DNA of 64,000 nucleotides from Bradyrhizobium iriomotense (GCF_018130765.1 NZ_JAFCJZ010000022.1:62001-126000); one strand, 5' to 3'. Shown: positions 24,776 through 33,047, numbered from the stretch's first letter. Made by a program: numbers and translations. Notes: generated from the sequence alone by a model not told the origin.

Positions 24776-25651
24776 CTACGACCTCACCCACACCTTGCCC
24801 CAGCGCGCCGACACGTTCGCCATCCACGTCCGCTCCTCCCGCACCAGGCGGAAGCCGAGATTGGCGGGCGGCACGCCCTGCGCGCAGCCGCCGGCGCGGG
24901 CGTCGCGGATGAAGTCGGTGACATAGGCGCGGTGCGCGCCTTCCGCGATGCGCACGCCGCAATTCACGGTCGGCCGGCCGGCCTTGCCGGCCTCGTCGGT
25001 CCGCGAGCGCACAAAGCAGGTCGAAGTCCACTCCCAGACATTGCCGGCGAGATCCTCGATGCCGTGCTCGTTCACGCCGAACTTGCCGAACGGATAGGCC
25101 GTCGTGTCGGAGAGGTCGCGCTCGGACTCACGCTCATAGCGGCTGATCCAGCGTTTTGAGGGATCGTCTGCGTCCACTGCCACGCCGTCATCCCTAAACC
25201 GGGCGCCTGCGGCGAATGCCCATTCCTCGTCGCTCGGCAGGCGGTAGTGCTTGCCGGTCTTGCGTGAGAGCCAGCCGGCATAGGCCTCGGCGTCGTGCCA
25301 GTTCACCTGCACGACAGGGCGGTCGGGCGCGACCATGACGTCGCGGTCGAGAGCGCGGCATGCGCCGTCCTGCACGCAGAGCTGATAGTCGGAGGAGGAG
25401 ACCTGCTCGCGCATGATGTGAAGCGGCCTGTCGAAGCGCAATGCGCGCAGCGGTGCTTCGGCCTGCTTCCCGGCACGGGTGAAATCGCCGGCCTCGCGAT
25501 AGGAGAAGCTGCCGGCAGCGATTTCGATGATCGCGGGCTCGCCTTGCGCGCCCTGCGTCCTCATCTCGGAAACCAGAGGCGCAACGGCCAGCGGTCCCGC
25601 AAGTCCGGCCGCGCAGGCGAGCGCCAGTTTCAGCTTGAATGCGATCAGCAT
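24776..25651 (-). CDS. nirV: NirV, formylglycine-generating-enzyme-like periplasmic protein
   Basis: A 291-residue SUMF1/FGE-domain protein (about 45-285) with a signal peptide (FKLKLALACAAGLAGPLAVAP). It carries PVVQVNWHDAEAYAGWLSRKTGKHYRLPSDEEWAFAA and GIEDLAGNVWEWTSTCF, the FGE core, and ends PPANLGFRLVRE. Genes of this type (nirV) follow nirK in several denitrifiers; the role is unclear, perhaps NirK maturation. The ATG at 25651 gives the signal peptide and has a GGGGA site; the ORF reading to 25768 overlaps nirK. A hairpin separates it from nirK. Confidence 0.88.
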   Translation of the reverse strand: MLIAFKLKLALACAAGLAGPLAVAPLVSEMRTQGAQGEPAIIEIAAGSFSYREAGDFTRAGKQAEAPLRALRFDRPLHIMREQVSSSDYQLCVQDGACRALDRDVMVAPDRPVVQVNWHDAEAYAGWLSRKTGKHYRLPSDEEWAFAAGARFRDDGVAVDADDPSKRWISRYERESERDLSDTTAYPFGKFGVNEHGIEDLAGNVWEWTSTCFVRSRTDEAGKAGRPTVNCGVRIAEGAHRAYVTDFIRDARAGGCAQGVPPANLGFRLVREERTWMANVSARWGKVWVRS

Positions 25652-25670
25652 GGTCGTTCCCCGAAAGAAG

Positions 25671-25697
25671 AAGGGGCCGGTTGTTCGCCGGCCCCTT
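25671..25697 (-). terminator. Perfect 10-bp hairpin between nirK and nirV
   Basis: AAGGGGCCGG / CCGGCCCCTT with a 7-nt loop, followed on the coding strand by CTTCTTTC. It should partly terminate or stabilise nirK mRNA and keep nirV expression lower. Confidence 0.65.
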
Positions 25698-25704
25698 GTC
25701 GTGT

Positions 25705-26799
25705 CTAGTTGGTGGCGGCCGGTATTTCCGCAGGCGCCTTCACCTGCATCATCAGATCGTCGTTCCACTTGCCTTCGACCTTGAAGTGCGCGGTGGCGCC
25801 GAGATCGGCGGCCTCGATCAGGTTGTGCGTGACATAGGCGTAGATGCCGGGCTGTTGGAATTTGTACAACGCAGCTCCCGCCGAGCCGCCCCGGATGAAC
25901 CAGGTCTCGAGCCCGACCTCGGGCGCATTGCCGAACTTGCCGGTCTCCCAGACATAGTCGCCATGGCCGCCGATCAGGTGCGGACGGCTGTCGCGATTGG
26001 CCTGCGAGTGCACGATCAGCACGTTCTCGCCGACATTGGCGGTCAGCGCGTTCTTGCCGGTGAGTGCGCCGACCTTGCCGTTGAACACGACGTGGGAGGG
26101 CGTCAGCTTCTTCATCACCTCTTCGGTCTCGGTGAACGCCTCGCCCGGCGAGTCGTAGGACTTGAAGTTGCCCTTCTCGTCGCGCGGCACGTACATGTCC
26201 TGCTCGCCGATATAGTAGACCTTATCATACTTCAGCGCGTGGCCCTTACCGTCGTTTAGTCCCTCGCGCGGCAGCACCATCACGGCGCCGTTCATGCCGG
26301 AGACGACGTGCCAGGGGATCATCGGGCCGCCCGGCGCGCAGTGATAGACGAACACGCCGGTCTTGGTCGCCTTCCAGCGCAGCACGACCTGCTCGCCGGG
26401 ATTGATCAGGGTGAGCGCGCCGCCGCCGAGCGCACCGGTCGCGGAATGGAAGTCGATGTTGTGCGGCATGGTGTTGGTCGCAGGATTGACCAGCGTCGTC
26501 TCGACGTAGTCGCCCTCATGCACGACCATCAGCGGGCCCGGCATCGAGCCGTTGAAGGTCATCGCCTGGAAGGTGGTGCCCTTCTCGTCGATGACGACCT
26601 TCTTCTCCTCGATCGTGAGCTTGAACTCGATGATCTTGGGGCCCTGCTTGGTTGCCTGCTCGTGCGCGTGCACGAACGGCGGAGCAACCAGCTCGACCTT
26701 TTGACGCGGCAGTTTGAGATCGTCGGCAGCCAGGGCAGGTGTCGCCAGCATCAGGGCGGTCGCGGCGGCGCTGATCAATGCGGCTCTGCGGGTGAACAT
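25705..26799 (-). CDS. nirK: NirK, copper-containing nitrite reductase (NO-forming)
   Basis: Reduces nitrite to NO in the periplasm. 364 residues with a twin-Arg-like signal (FTRRAALISAAATALMLATPALA). Type 1 copper ligands: H113, C154, H164, M169 (MPHNIDFH, YHCAPGGPM, IPWHVVSGM). Type 2 copper ligands H118 and H153, with a third His in the C-terminal VTHNLIEAADLG; the catalytic D116 and the second-shell His in GGHGDYVW are present. All are intact, so the enzyme should be active. Start 26799 has GAAGG 9 nt upstream; ATG 26808 is the alternative. A TTG-N8-CAA box at 26868-26881 marks an Fnr/NnrR-type promoter. Confidence 0.97.
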   Translation of the reverse strand: MFTRRAALISAAATALMLATPALAADDLKLPRQKVELVAPPFVHAHEQATKQGPKIIEFKLTIEEKKVVIDEKGTTFQAMTFNGSMPGPLMVVHEGDYVETTLVNPATNTMPHNIDFHSATGALGGGALTLINPGEQVVLRWKATKTGVFVYHCAPGGPMIPWHVVSGMNGAVMVLPREGLNDGKGHALKYDKVYYIGEQDMYVPRDEKGNFKSYDSPGEAFTETEEVMKKLTPSHVVFNGKVGALTGKNALTANVGENVLIVHSQANRDSRPHLIGGHGDYVWETGKFGNAPEVGLETWFIRGGSAGAALYKFQQPGIYAYVTHNLIEAADLGATAHFKVEGKWNDDLMMQVKAPAEIPAATN

Positions 26800-26867
26800 T
26801 GGAAGCATCCTTCATCTGAAATGGTCTTGATGACGGATGCAGTGTGCGCCTGTTGCGGCAAGAGTGT

Positions 26868-26881
26868 TTGCGCTGCGACAA
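26868..26881. promoter_or_regulatory. FixK/NnrR-type box upstream of nirK
   Basis: TTG-CGCTGCGA-CAA (coding strand TTGTCGCAGCGCAA), 68 nt upstream of the nirK start. It fits the Fnr-family pattern TTG-N8-CAA. Likely site for NnrR and/or FixK2. Confidence 0.75.
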
Positions 26882-27038
26882 GCTTCTGCCGGATTCGCCT
26901 CCGGCAAATCCCTTAAGAGGTGCGCCGAAGCCGCATCGATGATGCGAGGGATATGATGTCGCGCTGAGTCAGCCGCGCAAGCGGCAAATCGTTCGCATGT
27001 TCAGCTGCATTCGTTCGCGAACGGATGGATGCACCCGA

Positions 27039-27245
27039 TCAGAGCAGGTGTATCGCCACCCAGACCGTGCCCCAGACCGCGAGCGACAGCGCGGCGAAGA
27101 CGGCAGCCATGAGCGCCAGGACCCGTGCGAGGTGGCCGGCACCGGTTGCGGGCGCAACAGGGACTGGACGGAAATCGTCGAAGCGCGGGATATGGCCGCG
27201 AATGTCGGCGAGCCAGAGAACGAGATCGAGCGCAAACGACGCCAT
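27039..27245 (-). CDS. Small single-span membrane protein of unknown function (68 aa)
   Basis: A 68-residue protein with a hydrophobic start (MASFALDLVLWLADIRG), a polar middle (FDDFRPVPVAPATGAG) and a C-terminal transmembrane helix (VLALMAAVFAALSLAVWGTVWVAIHLL). A GGAG ribosome site lies 7 nt before the ATG. It sits between nirK and hemN and shares with hemN the divergent promoter region holding a perfect FixK-type box (27306-27319). Likely expressed at low oxygen; function unknown. Could be a subunit or accessory of a microaerobic enzyme. Confidence 0.6.
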   Translation of the reverse strand: MASFALDLVLWLADIRGHIPRFDDFRPVPVAPATGAGHLARVLALMAAVFAALSLAVWGTVWVAIHLL

Positions 27246-27305
27246 GGCCTATCTCCAGGGAGCGATGATTAAACGTCATCATCGGCCAAATCCGGCGCCC
27301 GAACT

Positions 27306-27319
27306 TTGAGCGAGCGCAA
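27306..27319. promoter_or_regulatory. FixK/Fnr-type box between the 68-aa gene and hemN
   Basis: TTGA-GCGAGC-GCAA matches the FixK2 consensus TTG(A/C)-N6-(T/G)CAA exactly. It lies 85 nt upstream of hemN and 60 nt upstream of the divergent small gene. Confidence 0.8.
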
Positions 27320-27404
27320 GGTCGCTCGTCCGGAAACGGGTAATCTAATGCCATCCAGGATTTGCCGCGCCACACCGCGGCATTGATTTACGAATGGGTA
27401 AGAT

Positions 27405-28757
27405 ATGAGATTCGATCTCGCAGCGAGCTATGGCGAAGAGAGACTGCCGCGCTACACGAGCTATCCGACCGCGCCGCACTTCTCGCCGGCCATTGGCGCC
27501 GATACCTATGCCCGGTGGCTGTCCGAGCTTCCCTCGGGAGCCAGCGCGTCGCTCTATCTGCACGTGCCGTTCTGCCGCGAGATGTGCTGGTATTGCGGTT
27601 GCCATACCCAGATCGTGCGCCGCGACGAGCTGATCGCGGCGTACCAGCGGACGCTGCGCAGCGAGATCGCGCAGGTCGCCGAAACCATCGGCCGCCGCAT
27701 CAAGGTCGAGCATATCCATTTCGGCGGCGGGACGCCGACGATCATGGCGCCGGAGGCCTTTGCCGAGTTGATGGCGGCGATGCGCCAGGCGTTCTTCGTG
27801 CTGCCGTCGGCGGAGATCGCGGTCGAGATCGACCCGAGAACGCTGACCGCCGACATGGTCGAGGCCATGCGGCTCTCCGGCGTCAACCGCGCCAGCCTGG
27901 GGGTGCAGAGTTTCGATCCCGTCGTGCAGCGCGCGATCAATCGCGTGCAGAGTTTTGAGCAGACGGCGTCCGTCGTCGAGATGCTCCGGCGTGCGGGCAT
28001 CGCAGGAGTCAATTTCGACCTGATCTACGGGCTGCCGCATCAGACCGTCGCCTCGTGCCTGGACACGGTGCGGCGCAGCCTCGCGCTCGCGCCCGACCGC
28101 TTCTCGGTGTTCGGCTATGCGCACGTGCCGGCTTTCAAGAAGCATCAGCGCATGATCAACGAGGCGGTGCTGCCCGACGGCCTTGCGCGTCACGACCAGG
28201 CCTGCGCGATCGCCAATGCGCTGAAGGAGGCCGGTTACGTCCAGATCGGGCTCGATCATTTCGCCCGACCCGACGACGCCATGGCCGTGGCCTTCGAGGA
28301 CCGGACCCTGCGGCGCAATTTCCAGGGCTATACCACCGACAAGGGTGAGGTTCTGCTCGGCTTCGGCGCCAGCGCCATCGGGCACTTGCCGCAAGGCTAT
28401 GTGCAGAACGAGGTGCAGATCGGCGCCTATGCGCAAAGCATCACCAGCGGCCGCCTCGCCACCGCCAAGGGCTACGGGCTCACCGACGACGACCGGCTGC
28501 GCGCCGACATCATCGAGCGCATCATGTGCGAGTTCAGCGCCGATCTCGGCGACATCTGCGCGCGCCATGGAGTCGAGGCCGGCGCGATGCTGAAATCGGC
28601 GTCGCGTCTGGAGCCGCTGATCTCGGACGGCGTCGTCAGGCTGGACGGCGACCGCCTCGCAGTCGCGAACGACTCGCGCTTCCTGGTCCGCAGCGTCGCC
28701 GCCGCGTTCGACGCGCATCTGGATCCGGGAAAGCAGCTGCACAGCAGGGCGGTGTAG
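27405..28757 (+). CDS. hemN: HemN, oxygen-independent coproporphyrinogen III oxidase
   Basis: A radical-SAM enzyme that converts coproporphyrinogen III to protoporphyrinogen IX without oxygen. 450 residues; the 4Fe-4S cluster motif C57-REM-C61-WY-C64 is followed by the extra Cys of CGC, as in true HemN (not HemW). Other signs: YTSYPTAPHF near the start, HIHFGGGTPT, GVQSFDPVVQRAINRVQ, and the C-terminal HemN domain with GYTTDKG...LLGFGASAIG. Promoter has a FixK-type box. Provides heme for microaerobic and denitrifying respiration. Confidence 0.97.
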   Translation: MRFDLAASYGEERLPRYTSYPTAPHFSPAIGADTYARWLSELPSGASASLYLHVPFCREMCWYCGCHTQIVRRDELIAAYQRTLRSEIAQVAETIGRRIKVEHIHFGGGTPTIMAPEAFAELMAAMRQAFFVLPSAEIAVEIDPRTLTADMVEAMRLSGVNRASLGVQSFDPVVQRAINRVQSFEQTASVVEMLRRAGIAGVNFDLIYGLPHQTVASCLDTVRRSLALAPDRFSVFGYAHVPAFKKHQRMINEAVLPDGLARHDQACAIANALKEAGYVQIGLDHFARPDDAMAVAFEDRTLRRNFQGYTTDKGEVLLGFGASAIGHLPQGYVQNEVQIGAYAQSITSGRLATAKGYGLTDDDRLRADIIERIMCEFSADLGDICARHGVEAGAMLKSASRLEPLISDGVVRLDGDRLAVANDSRFLVRSVAAAFDAHLDPGKQLHSRAV

Positions 28758-28773
28758 ACACTCGCTCTTTTTG

Positions 28774-28938
28774 TCATTCCGGGGCGCGCCACCCGAACTC
28801 GGGTTTACCCGGGCTCGGCAAATTTGAAGATCCAAGTCGGCAATAGCCGACTTGGATGGCGCGAGCCCGGAATCCATTTCTGTACGTCATCCGTCGCACG
28901 ATGGATTCCGGGCTCGCGCTGCGCGCGCCCGGAATGAC
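28774..28938. repeat. Dispersed repeat with nested hairpins (TCATTCCGG...CCGGAATGA)
   Basis: Outer arms TCATTCCGGG and CCCGGAATGA enclose a perfect 12-bp stem ATCCAAGTCGGC / GCCGACTTGGAT (28830-28857) and a second stem formed by GGATTCCGGGCTCGCGC pairing with GCGAGCCCGGAATCC. It follows hemN and is probably its 3' boundary. Confidence 0.8.
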
Positions 28939-28960
28939 GCGCTGAGGAACTGGCAACAGC

Positions 28961-28974
28961 TTGCGCTCCAACAA
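28961..28974. promoter_or_regulatory. Fnr-type box upstream of the DUF1858 gene
   Basis: TTG-CGCTCCAA-CAA, 48 nt before the start of the DUF1858 gene. It keeps the two half-sites but not the inner symmetry, so it is weaker than the other three. Confidence 0.5.
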
Positions 28975-29022
28975 AGAAACCGACGTCCGCTCCGCTATCG
29001 TCGTTTCGGAACGGAGTTGTCC

Positions 29023-29220
29023 ATGCCTTTTGGATCCGACGATCTGGTCGATGACATCATGCGCACGGCGCCGCACACGATCCGCGTGTTTCTTGCTTTC
29101 AGGCTGGCCTGCGTCGGCTGCCCGATCGCAACCTTCCACACGGTGGAAGACGCCTGCCGCGAGCACGGCATCGACCGCGACAAATTCCTCGCCGCACTCT
29201 GCGACTGCGTGCCGGCGTGA
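29023..29220 (+). CDS. DUF1858 mini-protein with CxxC motif
   Basis: A 65-residue protein with the DUF1858 pattern: SDDLVDDIMRTAPHTIRVFLAFRLACVGCPIATFHTVEDAC. The C-V-G-C pair and a later cysteine could bind a metal or do redox chemistry. The same domain forms the N-terminus of ScdA-type Fe-S repair proteins, which respond to nitrosative stress. A GGAG site 6 nt upstream fixes the start; the longer ORF runs into the repeat. Its place between hemN and nnrR plus an Fnr-type box suggests a role under NO or low oxygen. Confidence 0.8.
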   Translation: MPFGSDDLVDDIMRTAPHTIRVFLAFRLACVGCPIATFHTVEDACREHGIDRDKFLAALCDCVPA

Positions 29221-29326
29221 GACGATCCGGAGTTCGCGCGGGCGCGTGCGGATTCCCGGGTGAGGGTTGAGCTTCTGCCGTAAGCGGAAGCGCCCTCACC
29301 CCTATCTTGAGACAGCGGAGCGGCGC

Positions 29327-30037
29327 TCACGCCGCGCCGCTGTCGGGAGTCCGTTCCGCCAGCACGACGATCTTGTGCGGTTCGCGCAGGATGATGCGCT
29401 GACGGCCGCTCTCGACGAGACCCTGGCTCTCCCAGCCGCTGAGAATGCGGCTCACGGTGTGCAGCGTGGTGCCGGTCATCTGCGCAATGTCCTGGCGGCT
29501 GATCGGGAAGTCGATCTCGATACCCTGGTCGAGCTTCTTGCCGGACTGTTTGGCGAGGCGCAGCAGCGCATGAGCAATGCGCTGCTCGACCTGCTGGGTC
29601 GACATTTCCAGGATGCGGGTGTGGCTCTCCTGCAGCCGCGTGCCGACGGTCTGCAGCGTATTGGCGGCGAGCGAGGGAAACCGCTCGACCAGCCGCGGCC
29701 AGGCCGAGGTCGGCCAGATCAGCACCACGCTGTCGTCGACCGCCATCGCGGTTGCGGGATAGCGCGCGGCGCCGATCGCCATCGCGAGCCCGAACGTCTC
29801 GCCGGGGGCGACATAGCGCACCACGATCTGCTCGCCGGTCGGGGTGGTCTTGGCCGCGCGGACATGGCCGTGCAGCAGCAGGAAGAACGACTGCGCGTCT
29901 GCGCCCTGCTCGAAGATGGCGGTGTTCTTCGGGTAGCGCGCCGAACGGGCCTCGCGCAGGATCTCGTCCAGGGCTTCCGGCGTGACCCCGGCAAACAGCG
30001 GCAAATGCGCAACCAGCGATGTGTCGACCTTGGCCAT
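29327..30037 (-). CDS. nnrR: NnrR-type Crp/Fnr-family regulator
   Basis: A 236-residue activator: cyclic-nucleotide-type sensor domain (about 15-130), dimer helix, and a Crp-type HTH (QDIAQMTGTTLHTVSRILSGWESQG, about 180-205). It lacks the N-terminal cysteine cluster of Fnr, fitting the NnrR/DNR group, which senses NO and switches on nir and nor genes. The ATG at 30037 has a perfect AAGGAGG 5 nt upstream. Divergent from nnrS with a TTG-N8-CAA box in between. The NnrR assignment rests on context (nirK, nnrS) as well as sequence. Confidence 0.85.
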   Translation of the reverse strand: MAKVDTSLVAHLPLFAGVTPEALDEILREARSARYPKNTAIFEQGADAQSFFLLLHGHVRAAKTTPTGEQIVVRYVAPGETFGLAMAIGAARYPATAMAVDDSVVLIWPTSAWPRLVERFPSLAANTLQTVGTRLQESHTRILEMSTQQVEQRIAHALLRLAKQSGKKLDQGIEIDFPISRQDIAQMTGTTLHTVSRILSGWESQGLVESGRQRIILREPHKIVVLAERTPDSGAA

Positions 30038-30089
30038 TCTGCCTCCTTGGCGCTCCGGAGTGTGATGGCACCTGCAATCGTCCTGCAAT

Positions 30090-30103
30090 TTGCGATAGCG
30101 CAA
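30090..30103. promoter_or_regulatory. FixK/NnrR-type box in the nnrR-nnrS divergent promoter
   Basis: TTGC-GATAGC-GCAA, an almost perfect palindrome fitting the FixK2/NnrR consensus. It lies 63 nt before nnrS and 52 nt before nnrR, so one site could serve both. Confidence 0.8.
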
Positions 30104-30166
30104 AACCGGCCGCCCGGGACGGCAGTATTTTTCCAAGCAACAGTCTGAATTGACAGGAGTTGCCCC

Positions 30167-31378
30167 ATGGCTGGCGCCCGATCCCGCAATTTTGCGGGCT
30201 GGCCGCTGTTTGCGAACAGTTTTCGGCCCTTTTTCCTGCTCGCCGCGATCCAGGCCGGGCTGTCGATTCTGGCCTGGCTGCCGATATTCTACGGTGAATT
30301 GTCGGTGACCTCAGCCTTCGCGCCCCGCGACTGGCACGTCCACGAGATGCTCTACGGCTTCCTGCCGGCTGTCATCACCGGGTTCCTGTTCACGGCGATC
30401 CCGAACTGGACCGGGCGGCTGCCGATCCAGGGGACCTCGCTCGGCGCGCTGCTGGTGGTCTGGCTGGCCGGACGCCTTGCAGTGACCTTGTCGGCCGATA
30501 TCGGATGGGCCTTCGCGCTTGGCATCGACGCGGCCTTCCTGGCGCTGGTCGTCGCCGCTGCGACGCGCGAGATCATCGCGGGCGGCAACTGGCGCAACCT
30601 GCCGGTGGTGGTGCTGGTGCTCATGCTGCTGGCCGGCAATGTCGGCTTCCATCTCGAAGCGCATTACCAAGGCGCGGCCGATGTCAGCATCCGCGTCGGC
30701 GTCAGTGTCGTGATGCTGCTGATCGCGCTGATTGGCGGCCGCATCATTCCGAGCTTCACCCGCAACTGGCTGGTCAAGTTCAATCCCGGACGCCTGCCGG
30801 TGCCGTTCGGACGTTTTGACGGCGTGGTGATCGGATTGAGCGCGCTGGCGCTGATCGCGTGGATCGTGGCACCGCTGAACATGATCACCGGCGCTGTGAT
30901 GGCCGTGGTCGGCGTGCTGCATCTGGTTCGGCTTGCACGCTGGGCCGGCGACCGCACCACGCGCGAGCGGCTGCTGCTGATCCTGCATGTCGGTTACGTC
31001 TTCGTGCCATTCGGCTTCATCCTGAATGCCCTGGCCGCCTTCGGCGAACTGCCGCCGAGCGCCGGCATTCATGCCTGGATGGCCGGCGCGGCCGGAACCA
31101 TGACGCTCGCGGTGATGACGCGTGCGAGCCTCGGTCACACCGGGCAGGCGCTGACGGCGTCCCCGGCGACGCAAGCCATCTATGTCGCGATCGTGGTCGC
31201 GGCGCTGGCGCGGGTCTGCGCAGTGGTCGTGCCCGCGCATAGCGACGTGCTGCTGCACGTCGCGGCCTTCGGCTGGGTTGCGGCATTCCTCGGCTTTGCC
31301 GTCGCATTCGGCCCGCTGCTCGCCGGCAGCCGCTGGCGCGCGCTCGCCATCATGGGCGTGCCGGCCCCGGCACGCTAA
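30167..31378 (+). CDS. nnrS: NnrS family heme/copper membrane protein
   Basis: A 403-residue protein with about twelve transmembrane helices. It has the NnrS start (LFANSFRPFFLLAAIQAGL), the conserved DWHVHEMLYGFLPAVITGFLFTA segment and GGRIIPSFTRNWL. NnrS proteins protect against nitric-oxide stress and depend on NnrR. An AGGAG site precedes the ATG by 7 nt. Divergent from nnrR; its promoter carries a TTG-N8-CAA box. Confidence 0.93.
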   Translation: MAGARSRNFAGWPLFANSFRPFFLLAAIQAGLSILAWLPIFYGELSVTSAFAPRDWHVHEMLYGFLPAVITGFLFTAIPNWTGRLPIQGTSLGALLVVWLAGRLAVTLSADIGWAFALGIDAAFLALVVAAATREIIAGGNWRNLPVVVLVLMLLAGNVGFHLEAHYQGAADVSIRVGVSVVMLLIALIGGRIIPSFTRNWLVKFNPGRLPVPFGRFDGVVIGLSALALIAWIVAPLNMITGAVMAVVGVLHLVRLARWAGDRTTRERLLLILHVGYVFVPFGFILNALAAFGELPPSAGIHAWMAGAAGTMTLAVMTRASLGHTGQALTASPATQAIYVAIVVAALARVCAVVVPAHSDVLLHVAAFGWVAAFLGFAVAFGPLLAGSRWRALAIMGVPAPAR

Positions 31379-31483
31379 ATTATGGTGCCGGCGTAACAAG
31401 TGCCGTCATCGATCCGAAACTATCAGTCGAGGTACGCCTGCTGTCAGCCTGGCGTGGAAACGCGATTGAGGAATGGATCGAAA

Positions 31484-31801
31484 ATGATCGGCGAAGTCGT
31501 TGTGATTGGCGGCCTGAATTTGCGAGATGGCGTCTCGCTTGAGGAATACGATCGACTGGGCGGGCGCATGTACAACATTGTCAGCAGTCTTCCGGGCTTT
31601 CTGTCGATCAAGTCGTTCAAGGCCGACGATGGCGAGGAGCTGACCGTGTTTCGCTTTGCGTCCGAGGCGGCACTCGAAGCCTGGCGCACTCATCCGGAAC
31701 ATATCGAGGCGATGAAACGGGGGCATGCCGAATTCTATGCCAGCGGCCTCCTGCAGATTTGCAAGGTCATCCGCGAGGTCGGCCCCTTCGAGCACGCATG
31801 A
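31484..31801 (+). CDS. Antibiotic-biosynthesis-monooxygenase (ABM)-fold protein
   Basis: A 105-residue ferredoxin-like alpha/beta barrel protein (IGEVVVIGGLNL..., LPGFLSIKSF, ELTVFRFASEAALEAWRTHPEHIEAMKRG). The EAWRTHPEH segment is typical for the ABM superfamily, whose members act as small oxygenases or as scaffold-like proteins. It lacks the Asn-Trp-His spacing of heme-degrading members, so heme is not the obvious substrate. ATG at 31484 begins the first strand; upstream codons are not family-like. Convergent with the AraC gene. Confidence 0.78.
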   Translation: MIGEVVVIGGLNLRDGVSLEEYDRLGGRMYNIVSSLPGFLSIKSFKADDGEELTVFRFASEAALEAWRTHPEHIEAMKRGHAEFYASGLLQICKVIREVGPFEHA

Positions 31802-31809
31802 TTTGAGTG

Positions 31810-32847
31810 CTAGGCCGCAGTCGCCGAGGGGACGGTGTCCGGCTTTGCCAGCGGCCGCATGCCCTTGCGCCATGCGGTGATGGTGCAGCCGAAGCGACCA
31901 CGGAACCACCGCGCCATCGCGCTTTGCGCGGAGAAGCCGAGCTGCGCGGCGATATCGGCCAGCGGCCGGTCGGGATCGTCGATCAGCTGGATCACGAGAT
32001 CGGCGCGCTGCGCGTCGAGGATGGCCGAGAAGCTGGTGCCTGATGCAGCGAGGTGGCGATGGATGGTGCGGCGAGTGCAGGCGAGATGCTCGGCCACGCG
32101 CTCGACCGTGCAATCGCCGCTGGCGAGCAGGGTCCGCACGACTTCGTCGACCTTCTCCTCCCAGCTTGCCGGCCGCGTTTCGATCGCCTCGATCCGCTTG
32201 CGCAGGTAATTGGCGATGAGGGGATGCGCGCTCGGGATGCGGCGCTCCATGTCGTGCGCCGACAGCAGGATCGAATCGTCATCCGCATTGAAGGTCACCC
32301 GGCAGCCGAAGAAGTCGCGGTAGCGCTTGCGATCGTGCGGTGGCGGATAGTGCAGGCGTACTTCCTGCGGCCGCCAATCGCTGCCGAACAGCGACTGGAT
32401 GATGCGGTGAACGCTGCCGAGCGCCATATCGATCGATTGCCGCGGCGCGGTCGGCTGCCGGCCGCGCAGGTGCAGCGTGACTTTCACCGTCTGCTTGTCG
32501 CTGGTGACGTCGAGCTTCATGCCGTCGTGATGGACATGGATGAAGCGCGAGAACGCTTTGATGGCTTCACCGACGGTCGCTTGTTCGCGCACGATCAGGC
32601 CAACCGCGCCGAAATTGGTGAGCCCGCCGCGCTCGGCGAGGCGCAGGCCAAAATCTTCGGCACCCGACGCCTCTGCCGACAATTCGAGCAGACGGCGCAG
32701 GCTGGTCACTGCAATCGGCGTATCGGGCTTATCCAGCACGGCCAGCGGCAGCCTGACCTTGCGCATCATCTGCCTGGGGTCGAGCCCAACTGACCGGGCG
32801 ACCTCCGGGTAATAGCTCAAGCCTGCGCTGCGAATGAGGTCGGTCAT
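31810..32847 (-). CDS. AraC-family transcriptional regulator
   Basis: A 345-residue regulator with an N-terminal arabinose-binding-like domain of the OruR/ArgR type (about 20-210; SAEASGAEDFGLRLAERGGLTNFGAVG is characteristic) and a C-terminal double HTH (VERVAEHLACTRRTIHRHLAASGTSFSAIL and ADIAAQLGFSAQSAMARWFRGRFGCTITAWRKG, about 255-335). It starts at the ATG at 32847; the longer ORF to 33033 lacks family similarity. Divergent from the FixJ-like gene (200 nt). Target genes unknown; the neighbouring ABM-fold gene is a candidate. Confidence 0.9.
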   Translation of the reverse strand: MTDLIRSAGLSYYPEVARSVGLDPRQMMRKVRLPLAVLDKPDTPIAVTSLRRLLELSAEASGAEDFGLRLAERGGLTNFGAVGLIVREQATVGEAIKAFSRFIHVHHDGMKLDVTSDKQTVKVTLHLRGRQPTAPRQSIDMALGSVHRIIQSLFGSDWRPQEVRLHYPPPHDRKRYRDFFGCRVTFNADDDSILLSAHDMERRIPSAHPLIANYLRKRIEAIETRPASWEEKVDEVVRTLLASGDCTVERVAEHLACTRRTIHRHLAASGTSFSAILDAQRADLVIQLIDDPDRPLADIAAQLGFSAQSAMARWFRGRFGCTITAWRKGMRPLAKPDTVPSATAA

Positions 32848-33047
32848 GCGAACCGTTCCTGTCAGCCATTCCCGCAGATGTCCCGAAATGTAAAGTTTCT
32901 GTCCCGATCCGTCAAATCCGGGAACAGGATGGAACATACATAAGGGAAACCGAAGCACGGGCGTGAATGCCGTGCGTATGACGGCGGGGCGCGACGGGGC
33001 CCCCGGCCGTCTCGGACCATTTGACCAAGACATTGCTGGATCGGGAT

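Noticed and set aside
28852..29022. N-terminal extension of the DUF1858 gene
   Set aside because: It reads through a repeat; the family-like part and a good ribosome site begin at 29023.
31484..31801. ABM-fold protein as a second heme oxygenase
   Set aside because: It lacks the Asn6-Trp67-His77-type triad seen in the hmu-cluster enzyme and lies outside the heme genes.
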